Part shown: positions 16,626 to 24,046 of the stretch, in pieces | How positions within the stretch are numbered: the first letter of the stretch is position 1 | Layout of the letters: each line of letters begins with the position of its first letter | Origin: Exiguobacterium chiriqhucha RW-2 | GTDB taxonomy: Bacteria; Bacillota; Bacilli; Exiguobacteriales; Exiguobacteriaceae | NCBI RefSeq assembly: GCF_000416965.1 | Contig: NZ_ATCL01000020.1 | Location: 682,001 to 746,000, forward strand | Reading direction: 5' to 3' | DNA length: 64,000 nucleotides | Notes under the pieces: model-generated | Seen by the model: only the letters and a program-made list of their open reading frames with translations | The model's database searches: none | Told to the model about the DNA's origin: nothing | Program-made: the position numbers and the translations under genes

Positions 16626-18593
16626 TTACATCACTTCCTCAATCGCTTTAGTCACGTGTTCATTGGCGATGATCGAATCATCTTCCTGGAGGCCGAAGGC
16701 GACGTTCTCTTCAATCCATTCCCGGCGATGGGCGACATTGTCTCCCATGAGCACCGAGACGCGCTTGTCGGCGACGGCAGCGTCGTCGACCGTGACACGG
16801 ATGAGCGTCCGTGTGTCGGGGTTCATCGTCGTCTCCCATAGCTGGTCGGCGTTCATCTCACCGAGACCTTTGTAGCGCTGGAGGATATAACCCTTCTTAT
16901 ACACTTTGACGAGCTTCTCGAGCGCTTCTTCGTCCCAGGCGTACTCGAACTGTTCCGACTTGCCTTTCCCTTTCGAAATCCGATAGAGCGGTGGCAAGGC
17001 GACGAACACTTTGCCGGCCTCGACGAGAGGGCGCATATAACGGAAGAAGAACGTCAACAGGAGCACTTGGATGTGGGCCCCGTCCGTATCGGCATCGGTC
17101 ATGATGATGATCTTGTCGAAATTACAGTCCTCAAGGTCGAAGTCGTGGCCGACCCCAGCCCCGATCGCGTGGATGATCGTGTTGATCTCCTCATTTTTCA
17201 TGATGTCCTGGAGTTTCGACTTCTCCGAGTTGATGACCTTCCCGCGCAGCGGCAGGATGGCCTGGAACGTCCGGTCGCGGCCCTGTTTGGCCGAACCGCC
17301 GGCCGAGTCACCCTCGACGAGGAACAGTTCGTTCTTGGCGGCGTTCTTCGACGTCGCCGGCGTCAGTTTCCCGTTCAAGATGCTCGAACGTTTCTTCTTC
17401 TTGCCGTTGCGCGCCTCTTCCCGGGCTTTCCGGGCGGCTTCGCGGGCCTGGGCGGCGCGGATCGCCTTCTTGATGAGCATCGTCGCCATCTGCGGGTTCT
17501 CCTCGAGGAAGATCGTCAGTTGTTTGGCCATGACACCATCAGCGCTCGTACGGGCCTCGGGCGAACCGAGTTTCGATTTCGTCTGCCCCTCGAACTGGAG
17601 GAACTCTTCCGGGATCCGTACCGAGACGATGAGCGTCAAGCCTTCGCGGACGTCACCGCCGTCAAGGTTCTTGTCTTTTTCTTTCAACAATCCGTTCTTT
17701 CGGGCGTACTCGTTCACGATGCGGGTCATCGCCGTCTTGGCGCCGACCTCGTGCGTGCCGCCGTCACGAGTCCGGACGTTGTTGACGAACGAGAGGACGT
17801 TCTCGGAATAGGCGTCCGTGAACTGGAAGGCGAGCTCGAGCTCGATATCGTTCTCTGTCCCTTCGAAATAGACGATTGGATGAAGCGTCGCCTTATCGTC
17901 GTTCAAATATTGGACGAACTCGGCAATCCCTTCCTCGTAATGGAACGTCTCTTCTTTATCCGAGCGCTCGTCCGTCAACGTGATCGTCAATCCTTTTAAC
18001 AAGAATGCCGATTCGCGGAGCCGTTCAGCGAGCGTGTCGTAGTTATATGTCGTCGTCGAGAAAATCGAGGCGTCCGGTTTGAAGTAGACGCTCGTCCCCG
18101 TCTGACGCGTCTTTCCGGTCTCGAGGAGCGTCGTCTGCGGGATCCCGCCGTCGGCAAACGTCTGCTCGAACACTTTGCCGTCGCGATAAATCGTGACGAG
18201 GACCTTGCTCGAGAGTGCGTTCACGACCGAGGCGCCGACCCCATGGAGTCCACCTGACGTCTTGTAGCCACCTTGGCCGAACTTACCGCCGGCGTGGAGG
18301 ACCGTGAAGATGACCTCTGGCGTCGGTTTCCCGGAAGCGTGCATCCCAGTCGGCATACCACGCCCATGGTCGCGTACCGTGATGGCGTCATCTTTATGGA
18401 TGGTCACATCGATTTGGCCACCGAATCCAGCGAGCGCCTCATCGATCGCGTTATCGACGATCTCATAGACGAGATGGTGCAAGCCGCGATGGTCGGTCGA
18501 ACCGATATACATCCCCGGACGTTTCCGGACAGCAGTCAGTCCTTCGAGCACCTGGATGGCGTCTTCATTGTAATTAAATAAGTCTGTTGACAT
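16626..18593 (-). CDS. parE: DNA topoisomerase IV subunit B
   Basis: 655 residues from the ATG at 18593, preceded by GAGGTGACGAAG; the frame open to 18617 overlaps the regulatory region. GHKL ATPase motifs: [12 protein letters not shown] (Mg-binding Asn), V-R-D-H-G-R-G-M-P, and [15 protein letters not shown] near residue 110. A transducer domain follows, then the TOPRIM domain [20 protein letters not shown] with [14 protein letters not shown], and the C-terminal PLYRISKGK and [10 protein letters not shown] motifs. It supplies ATP-driven strand passage to ParC. Upstream lie a good promoter and a LexA box. Confidence 0.96.
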   Translation of the reverse strand: MSTDLFNYNEDAIQVLEGLTAVRKRPGMYIGSTDHRGLHHLVYEIVDNAIDEALAGFGGQIDVTIHKDDAITVRDHGRGMPTGMHASGKPTPEVIFTVLHAGGKFGQGGYKTSGGLHGVGASVVNALSSKVLVTIYRDGKVFEQTFADGGIPQTTLLETGKTRQTGTSVYFKPDASIFSTTTYNYDTLAERLRESAFLLKGLTITLTDERSDKEETFHYEEGIAEFVQYLNDDKATLHPIVYFEGTENDIELELAFQFTDAYSENVLSFVNNVRTRDGGTHEVGAKTAMTRIVNEYARKNGLLKEKDKNLDGGDVREGLTLIVSVRIPEEFLQFEGQTKSKLGSPEARTSADGVMAKQLTIFLEENPQMATMLIKKAIRAAQAREAARKAREEARNGKKKKRSSILNGKLTPATSKNAAKNELFLVEGDSAGGSAKQGRDRTFQAILPLRGKVINSEKSKLQDIMKNEEINTIIHAIGAGVGHDFDLEDCNFDKIIIMTDADTDGAHIQVLLLTFFFRYMRPLVEAGKVFVALPPLYRISKGKGKSEQFEYAWDEEALEKLVKVYKKGYILQRYKGLGEMNADQLWETTMNPDTRTLIRVTVDDAAVADKRVSVLMGDNVAHRREWIEENVAFGLQEDDSIIANEHVTKAIEEVM

Positions 18594-18610
18594 CTTCGTC
18601 ACCTCAATTT

Positions 18611-18624
18611 CGAACACACGTTCG
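18611..18624 (-). promoter_or_regulatory. LexA (SOS) box upstream of parE
   Basis: CGAACGTGTGTTCG on the minus strand matches the Gram-positive LexA consensus CGAAC-N4-GTTCG. It lies between the -10 element and the parE start, where a repressor would block transcription. parEC belongs to the SOS regulon of Bacillus subtilis as I recall it. Confidence 0.75.
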
Positions 18625-18636
18625 TTTTTCTATCCT

Positions 18637-18665
18637 ATTGTATAGCTGTTTTTGGATTCTGGCAA
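18637..18665 (-). promoter_or_regulatory. sigma-A promoter of parE-parC
   Basis: TTGCCA (18665-18660) and TACAAT (18642-18637) are 17 bases apart on the minus strand. Confidence 0.7.
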
Positions 18666-18691
18666 GCCTCCCTCCGCGAGCGGGGCTCGTG

Positions 18692-18723
18692 AAAAAAAGG
18701 AGACCTACCAAGGAGGTAGGTCT
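18692..18723 (-). terminator. terminator of the CoA-binding protein gene
   Basis: On the minus strand AGACCTACC pairs with GGTAGGTCT, followed after CC by seven T; it reaches the stop codon. Confidence 0.8.
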
Positions 18724-19127
18724 TAACCGAGAAGGCGGGCGTGCTCGACATAGATGCATCGATTTTCGATGTAGTCGAGTCCGGCATCGCGAGCAATCCG
18801 CTCGGCGTCCGGGCTGGTGAGCCCGAGCTGGTTGAAGACGAGACCGACATCCCCATGTCGGACGGCATCTTCGGCCACGCCGGCCAAATACTCATTGCGT
18901 CGGAAGACGTCGACGATATCGACGCGCCCCGGGATGCTCTCGACCGTCGGATAGACTTTGCGTCCGTTCCACGTCTCGAGCGTTGGATTGACAGGGATGA
19001 CCGTGTAACCTTGCAAAATCAAATAGTCTGCGATTTGGTTCGCGGTCTTGTTCGGGTTCGCTGACACGCCGACGACAGCGATCGTCTTCGCCTCGGTGAG
19101 CCATTGTTTCAAACGTTGATCGTCCAT
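18723..19127 (-). CDS. CoA-binding domain protein (YccU type)
   Basis: 134 residues, the full length of the YccU family. Rossmann-like CoA-binding motifs: KTIAVVGVSANPNKTANQIADYL near residue 15, GYTVIPVNP near 38, and GLDYIENRCIYVEH at the C-terminus with the conserved C. Proteins of this family bind CoA; a cellular role is not established. AAGGGGG lies eight bases before the ATG. Single gene, transcribed towards parE; its upstream region holds the first dif-like repeat. Confidence 0.88.
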   Translation of the reverse strand: MDDQRLKQWLTEAKTIAVVGVSANPNKTANQIADYLILQGYTVIPVNPTLETWNGRKVYPTVESIPGRVDIVDVFRRNEYLAGVAEDAVRHGDVGLVFNQLGLTSPDAERIARDAGLDYIENRCIYVEHARLLG

Positions 19128-19245
19128 CCTGAAATCCCCCTTTTGTTTACGTTCTCAGTGTACCTTTACCTGAATCACCGTTTCAAGCTTTATTTTCTTT
19201 TAACATACAACTGTAACTCTTTCAAATTTTTAAAACAAATCAATT

Positions 19246-19272
19246 GGTTCACCATAACTAATTATGTAAACC
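19246..19272 (+). repeat. dif-like site, copy 1 (direct repeat with 21551-21577)
   Basis: 27 bp, arms GGTTCACCATA and TTATGTAAACC around ACTAA. The right arm is identical over ten bases to the XerD-side arm TTATGTAAAC of the Bacillus subtilis dif site as I remember it. The outer seven bases of the arms are inverted repeats with one mismatch (GGTTCAC/GTAAACC). It differs from copy 2 at three positions (5, 8 and 15). Confidence 0.7.
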
Positions 19273-19345
19273 GGATTATATGACGTTATTTCTCGGGTTC
19301 GTAGGTCGATGTGTGTCTCGGGTGGAAATGACGTGTAAACGAACG

Positions 19346-19371
19346 TTGCGTGAAATATCTATTTCACGCAA
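19346..19371. repeat. perfect 26-bp palindrome upstream of the diguanylate cyclase gene
   Basis: TTGCGTGAAATA (19346-19357) and its exact reverse complement TATTTCACGCAA (19360-19371) flank TC. No T-run follows, so it is more likely an operator than a terminator. It lies 110 bases before the GTG start. Confidence 0.75.
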
Positions 19372-19480
19372 TCATAAGGACGGATTTAAAGCGTTTCAGA
19401 TAGTAAAATTGACTCGTTTCTCGAACGCCCATGGGCAAATCGATGGCAGTTCGGTATACTAAGGTTCAGGAGGTGTTCGC

Positions 19481-20536
19481 GTGGGAACTGCCTATGAGGA
19501 ACGTCGCGGTACACTATATAATTACCGCATCACTTTTTACGGGAACGCGCTCGCTTGGCTCATCCATGTCGTGTTCTTGATCACGTTTTGGCAACTCGGC
19601 GTCACGGTACTCGCCTGGTCGAATCTACTCAGCATTCTGTATTACACGCTATCCTTTTATTTTGTACATAAACGATATTATCGGGCGTTCTTCGTCGGTC
19701 TGTTCATCGAGGTCGTCTATAACGCGATCATCTCGACGGTCGTGCTCGGTTGGGGTGCGAACGTCCACTACTTCATCATCATGGTCGCCTATGGCGTGTT
19801 CTTCATGCCGAACGTCCGTCGGTCCATCCGGGTCGCCTCGACGATACTCGCCATGACCATCTACGGTTTCCTATATATGAATGTGACGACAGGGACGCAA
19901 CCGCTCACGCCGTCCTTCGAGCAAATATTGGGCCTCTTTTGTCTCTTGTCGACGATCGCCTTGATTGCCGGTCTGTCTTTCGTCTTCGAAGGGTCCGTCG
20001 TCGAAGTGACGTCCGAGCTCGAGCGGACGAACGAACGGTTGCACACGCTCGCCTCACGGGACGGGCTGACCGGGTTGTATAATCGGACGACCGGTTACCG
20101 ATTGGTCGAAGATGAGATTCGCGAAGCCGTCATCAATGGACGGCCATACGCCGTCGCTCTAGGGGACATCGACCATTTCAAGGCGTTCAATGAGCAACAC
20201 GGTCATGACTGCGGCGATCTCGTACTCAAGCAAGTCGCCTCCGCGCTTGCCCGAACCGACGGGATAGCCGTCCGTTGGGGTGGCGAGGAGTTCCTCATCT
20301 TCTTGGCGGACCAGTCCACTGCAGAGGCCACGGAGACGATTGACCGCTTGCGCCAACGCATCAAATCACTCGAGACGATTTATGACGGCCGTCGTCTCAG
20401 CGTCACGATGACGTTCGGTGTCACGACGCGAACCGGATTCGAGGCCGTCGACACGCTCGTCAAAGAGGCGGACGACCGGCTCCGGGCCGGCAAACAAGAA
20501 GGCAAGGACCGAATCGTCACGTCAATCCATCAGTAA
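19481..20536 (+). CDS. membrane-anchored diguanylate cyclase (GGDEF)
   Basis: 351 residues. The first 180 residues hold about six hydrophobic helices and no recognisable ligand domain; a short coiled segment (SELERTNERLHTL) leads into a GGDEF domain at about 188-345. Present are the DGLTGLYNR entry motif, the metal-binding GDIDHFKAFNEQHGH, and the active-site signature R-W-G-G-E-E-F, so c-di-GMP synthesis from two GTP is expected. The inhibitory RxxD site reads RTDG, so product inhibition may be lost. GTG start with CAGGAGG eight bases upstream. Only 15 bases separate it from the recombinase gene, so the two are probably cotranscribed. Confidence 0.9.
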   Translation: MGTAYEERRGTLYNYRITFYGNALAWLIHVVFLITFWQLGVTVLAWSNLLSILYYTLSFYFVHKRYYRAFFVGLFIEVVYNAIISTVVLGWGANVHYFIIMVAYGVFFMPNVRRSIRVASTILAMTIYGFLYMNVTTGTQPLTPSFEQILGLFCLLSTIALIAGLSFVFEGSVVEVTSELERTNERLHTLASRDGLTGLYNRTTGYRLVEDEIREAVINGRPYAVALGDIDHFKAFNEQHGHDCGDLVLKQVASALARTDGIAVRWGGEEFLIFLADQSTAEATETIDRLRQRIKSLETIYDGRRLSVTMTFGVTTRTGFEAVDTLVKEADDRLRAGKQEGKDRIVTSIHQ

Positions 20537-20551
20537 GCAAGGAGAGATCTT

Positions 20552-21562
20552 TTGAGTATATTCCGCCAGCTCGGACAAGCACCGACTAAGGTCACGACGA
20601 AACGTTTCAATTTGAGCGGCTACGAGCGCATGCCGAGCTTCATCCAGCGTTTTTTGAATCACCTGGCAGCCAAACATTATTCGGAACAGACCGCCCAGCG
20701 CTATCTCTATGATTTTTTAGACTTTTTCCGCTGGGTCGAGGCCGCCAGCGCATCCGAGGTCGACCCATCATCGGTCGAGATTGACTCGTTCGTCGAGTTC
20801 GATCACGCGGGGGCTGAGGCGTATGCGACGTATCTCGCCCTCGAGCTCGATAACGCTCCGAGCGTCATCAACCGAAAATTGTCGTCGATGCAGTCGCTGT
20901 TCAACCATTTGATTGAGACGGGCGTGACGGCCTATAACCCGTTCCAGGCGGTCGAACGGCCGAAGCGCGCCAAGCGCAACCCGATTTATTTGACGGAGCA
21001 GGAGTGGCTCGACTTCTCCACGCTCGTCCGCAGCAACGTCGGTATGTCTGACCGCGAGGCGAGTTGGTACGAGCGCAACCGGGACCGCGATTTTTTGATG
21101 ATTCAACTGCTTGGGTTGACCGGGATGCGCGTCTCGGAACTCGTCGGCCTCGATTGGAACGATATCGACCGCGAGAGCGGGACGATTCGCGTCATCGGGA
21201 AAGGCAATAAGGAACGGGTCATCCCGATCGCCTCCCCGCTCGAGCCGCTCCTCGACGCCTATCGACGTGACGGGTCAGGCCCGCTATTCCAATCGGAGCG
21301 AGGCAAGCGCATCTCGGTGCGGACGGTGCAACACACGTTAAAAGGCCACATCGACCGCTTGAAACCGTATTTGCCGTTCTTGACGCATAAACAGGTGACA
21401 CCACACAAACTACGTCATACATTCGCCTCACGGCTCGCCATGAGCGGTATCGATGTGTTGACGATTCAACAGTTGCTCGGTCACGAATCGGTGGCGACGA
21501 CGCAAGTCTATGCCCATATCGGCGACGAGAAGAAAAAACAAGCTATGATAGGTTTACGATAA
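20552..21562 (+). CDS. XerS/XerC-like tyrosine recombinase
   Basis: 336 residues. The N-terminal core-binding (SAM-like) domain (MPSFIQRFLNHLAAKHYSEQ and the following helices) covers about 27-145; the catalytic domain covers about 155-336 with all expected residues: Arg in LGLTGMRVSELVGL, Lys in VIGKGNKER, H-x2-R in PHKLRHTFASRL, His in LLGHESVATTQ and the nucleophile Tyr in QVYAHIGDE. The extended N-terminus and NRDRDFLMIQLLGLTG spacing recall single-recombinase XerS proteins more than XerC/XerD. TTG start with AAGGAGAG upstream. Its last three codons and stop (GGT TTA CGA TAA) form the left arm of the second dif-like site. Confidence 0.9.
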   Translation: MSIFRQLGQAPTKVTTKRFNLSGYERMPSFIQRFLNHLAAKHYSEQTAQRYLYDFLDFFRWVEAASASEVDPSSVEIDSFVEFDHAGAEAYATYLALELDNAPSVINRKLSSMQSLFNHLIETGVTAYNPFQAVERPKRAKRNPIYLTEQEWLDFSTLVRSNVGMSDREASWYERNRDRDFLMIQLLGLTGMRVSELVGLDWNDIDRESGTIRVIGKGNKERVIPIASPLEPLLDAYRRDGSGPLFQSERGKRISVRTVQHTLKGHIDRLKPYLPFLTHKQVTPHKLRHTFASRLAMSGIDVLTIQQLLGHESVATTQVYAHIGDEKKKQAMIGLR

Positions 21563-21577
21563 CTTATTATGTAAACC
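21551..21577 (+). repeat. dif-like site, copy 2, overlapping the recombinase stop codon
   Basis: 27 bp, arms GGTTTACGATA and TTATGTAAACC around ACTTA. The outer seven bases GGTTTAC/GTAAACC are a perfect inverted repeat. 24 of 27 positions match copy 1 at 19246-19272. Reading copy 1 in the same frame gives GGT TCA CCA TAA, so either copy would close the recombinase frame. Confidence 0.75.
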
Positions 21578-21582
21578 ACTAT

Positions 21583-21622
21583 AAAACACCTGAATCAATC
21601 ACATGGATTGGTTCAGGTGTTT
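21583..21622. terminator. bidirectional terminator after the recombinase gene
   Basis: AAAACACCTGAATCAATC pairs with GATTGGTTCAGGTGTTTT (one mismatch) around a four-base loop; it sits five bases after the dif-like site and between converging genes. Confidence 0.88.
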
Positions 21623-21625
21623 TCG

Positions 21626-22768
21626 TTATAACTGCTTCGTCGATAGGATGACAATCGTCTCATCGAGCACCGTGTAATAGGCGTCTTCAAACGTTTGCCG
21701 CTCATTTGTCTCGAGATTGAACACGGTCACGCCCCCACCTGTTCCATCTGCCGCCGACTCATGAATGAAATAGTTCGAGGCGAGCACGCGCTCGAAAGGA
21801 GCCGTGTCGAGGAAGCGGGCCCCGGTCGTCGCGTCAATCAATTCGGTATGGTCCGTTGACTCTTCCACTTTAATGAAAATAGTGGAACTGACATCGTCAT
21901 ACGTGAAGTCAATCGGCTCGTAGGCGCCCCAGTCGACCACCGCCACCTCGCGGAGCACGTCCGGTGCGGTCAACTCATAAATCGTCTCCTCGTTCGCCTC
22001 GTCGACGAAAGTCGAGAACCGAAGTAGCTTGTCCCGTTCACCCAAGTATTGGACCGTGTCCCCTTCCCCGTGCAGACGAATCAAGTCCTCGAACGGAATC
22101 TCATCTTGACGGGACCTGATTGCCTCGACTGCCTCGTCGAGCGAACAAATCAGAATCGCCTCCGAATGGTCGATCGCATCGTCCGGGGAGACCCGACCGT
22201 CCTCGAGTGCCTCGTAATAGGCAAACTCGTCCAAGCGGGCGTTGCAGACGATATATGGAATGCCATCGAGCTCGGTCGAGAACAGATAGAGCTCACGGAA
22301 CTTACCGGCATGTCCGACGAGTCGCTCGTCACGGATTCGCTCTTGGAACGACGTCTCCGCATCATACAACCATGCCTCATCAGTATCTCCGAAACTCGTC
22401 AAGAAGAGGAAGTAACGGTCCGCGAGAACCCAATAGAGCGTGCTGTTACCACGTTTCTCGAACGTCGCCAGCACATCTTCTCGTCCAGCGCGATAGTCGA
22501 ACGCAATCAACTCCGTGCGGACAACACCCGTACGGTCTGGTGTCTCGTTCAAGAAATAGACTCGTTCGTCACTGACGAACAGCTTCGAGATCCCATAGTC
22601 TTCATAGGCGCGATGACTGATCGGCGTGACGGTACCGTCCGCTTCATCATAGCGATAGATCGAGAAACTCGTCTCGCCGGTCTTCTCTCGATAGTAGATG
22701 GACGTCTCGGTGACGGCGATCAAATCCTCATGGCTGATTGGCATGGCACGTGCGTCAACGATTCTCAT
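21626..22768 (-). CDS. protein of unknown function (380 residues), possible beta-propeller
   Basis: No family recognised and no signal peptide or membrane helix. The sequence is dominated by short beta-strand-like stretches ending in aromatic residues at roughly 40-50 residue spacing (SIYYREKTGETSFSIYRYD, RVYFLNETPD, YWVLADRYFLFLTSFGDTD, TVFNLETNE), which would suit a beta-propeller; this is an impression. Strongly acidic. The ATG overlaps the stop of the upstream gene by four bases with AGAGGTG as ribosome site, so the two proteins are coupled and probably act together. Confidence 0.6.
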   Translation of the reverse strand: MRIVDARAMPISHEDLIAVTETSIYYREKTGETSFSIYRYDEADGTVTPISHRAYEDYGISKLFVSDERVYFLNETPDRTGVVRTELIAFDYRAGREDVLATFEKRGNSTLYWVLADRYFLFLTSFGDTDEAWLYDAETSFQERIRDERLVGHAGKFRELYLFSTELDGIPYIVCNARLDEFAYYEALEDGRVSPDDAIDHSEAILICSLDEAVEAIRSRQDEIPFEDLIRLHGEGDTVQYLGERDKLLRFSTFVDEANEETIYELTAPDVLREVAVVDWGAYEPIDFTYDDVSSTIFIKVEESTDHTELIDATTGARFLDTAPFERVLASNYFIHESAADGTGGGVTVFNLETNERQTFEDAYYTVLDETIVILSTKQL

Positions 22769-23982
22769 AGGGCACCTCTCTCATAGGAAGATTCAACCGG
22801 CTCGACGGTGACGATGCCGGGTGGTCGTTTCGGGAATGAAATCCGCAAATGGGCGAACTCGATGATCGATTGGTGAGGATCGGTCTTCTCGAGCCAACGG
22901 ACGCGTTGGCGGTTCGCCAAGGCGTGGCCAATCTTTTCTTCAATTTGGAACTGGGAAATGCCACGATAGGCGACTTCTTGGATATAGGTCGATTCATCGG
23001 GCTCGAACTGTTGCCAAATGCCCATCACGAGCTGTCCGAGCGAGGAGACCCGTCGCTCAGGCAAACGGACCGTCCGGAGCGTCTGCTCCACTTCCTTCAA
23101 ACATTCGAGCGGGTCGTCCGCGACGGCGAACAGTCGCTTAGCCGAGTTGTTCATGACCCGGTAACGTCGTTTCCCGCTCTCGAGCCGAAGCACTTGAGCA
23201 TACGGTTCGACCGGCACCCCATGAAAGAACGTATCGGTCCCACCCCAGGAATAGCCGAAGGCGGGATCGAATTTCTGAATCGTGTTCATGAAGGCGAGCA
23301 TGAAATCCTCGACTTCACGACGCTCGAGTCGTAACCATTCGGCGAGCGCGAGCGTGCCGCGGTCTTTTTTAATGCGATGCACCGGGAAGAACAAGTCCCC
23401 TTCGGCCAGGCGATGCGGTTTAAGTTCCGTCCCGTCGGCGCGATAGTCCGTCGCCGGACGGCCGCTTCGGCCCGCATAGATAATCCATTCGTCATCCGTG
23501 CTCTCAAACGCGTAGGCTTGGTGTGCCCAAGGCGGCGTCACGTATAGGGCCGGATACTCTTCATACGTCTCCAGGTGCAGATAGGAGCGGTCGGTCCACA
23601 GTTGCGCGAGCAGGTTAACGATTTCTCCCGTCTCGGACTCTTTCGGTGCGATATAGTTGCCGGTATTGCCGATATACGTCAAGACATGGAAGTCGTAGGC
23701 GTGATACAAGTGTCGGACGATGCGCTCGAACACGGCGGCAATCATTCGCTCAAACAATGGATGGTCCTCGTTCCGGTCGACCGATGTCGCATCGACCGTG
23801 CACATGAGCCACCCCATACGGACGTACAGGCGAATCCGGAGCGGATACGAGATCAATGGGGACGCAGACGCATGAATCTCCGTCAGACCGAGGTTGGCCA
23901 TGTTCTCGACCTGTAACGTGAATCCGCTACGCCTCAGTTGCTCCTCCATCTTCTTTTTCCAATTGATCGTCTCCATTCGCAT
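22765..23982 (-). CDS. protein of unknown function (405 residues)
   Basis: I recognise no domain. A soluble protein with mixed alpha/beta composition, many Trp and Arg, no signal peptide. Notable stretches: ISYPLRIRLYVRMGWLMCTVD, HLYHAYDFHVLTYIGNTGNYIAPKE, FGYSWGGTDTFFHGVPVEPYAQVLRLESGKRRYRVMNN and a C-terminal helical segment YIQEVAYRGISQFQIEEKIG. Two in-frame ATG codons (23982 and 23976) are possible starts; the second has better spacing to GGAAAGCGAG. It is 64 bases downstream of the PatB-type gene and coupled to the 380-residue gene. Confidence 0.6.
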   Translation of the reverse strand: MRMETINWKKKMEEQLRRSGFTLQVENMANLGLTEIHASASPLISYPLRIRLYVRMGWLMCTVDATSVDRNEDHPLFERMIAAVFERIVRHLYHAYDFHVLTYIGNTGNYIAPKESETGEIVNLLAQLWTDRSYLHLETYEEYPALYVTPPWAHQAYAFESTDDEWIIYAGRSGRPATDYRADGTELKPHRLAEGDLFFPVHRIKKDRGTLALAEWLRLERREVEDFMLAFMNTIQKFDPAFGYSWGGTDTFFHGVPVEPYAQVLRLESGKRRYRVMNNSAKRLFAVADDPLECLKEVEQTLRTVRLPERRVSSLGQLVMGIWQQFEPDESTYIQEVAYRGISQFQIEEKIGHALANRQRVRWLEKTDPHQSIIEFAHLRISFPKRPPGIVTVEPVESSYERGAL

Positions 23983-24046
23983 TCACTCGCTTTCCGTTGC
24001 CATCGGTCTTGTCTGGCTCATTGTGAAATTTTTCCCGTTTCTTGAA

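Larger units (their letters stand above)
19128..19480. other. intergenic region holding dif-like site 1 and a 26-bp palindrome
   Basis: A 353-base gap between divergent genes. The left part (to about 19245) is AT-rich and should carry the promoter of the CoA-binding protein gene. The dif-like site is at 19246-19272 and the perfect palindrome at 19346-19371. A TATACT element at 19455-19460, 20 bases before a good ribosome site (CAGGAGGTG), may be the -10 of the diguanylate cyclase gene, but no convincing -35 is seen. Confidence 0.5.
19246..21577 (+). mobile_element. candidate Xer/dif-type cassette carrying a diguanylate cyclase and a tyrosine recombinase
   Basis: Two 27-bp dif-like sites, 24 of 27 bases identical and in the same orientation, start 2,305 bp apart and enclose just two genes, a diguanylate cyclase and a XerS-like recombinase, plus a palindrome. 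The recombinase gene ends inside the right-hand site. Direct repeats of this kind would let a Xer recombinase excise the segment as a circle. The alternatives are a native chromosome-resolution locus with a duplicated dif site, or chance similarity of two recombinase-binding sites used for regulation. Base composition does not differ visibly from the neighbours. Confidence 0.4.

Noticed and set aside
17067-17999. 310-codon plus-strand frame opposite parE
   Set aside because: Long only because the GC-rich codon pattern suppresses stops on the other strand; Arg/Asp/Val-rich shadow composition.
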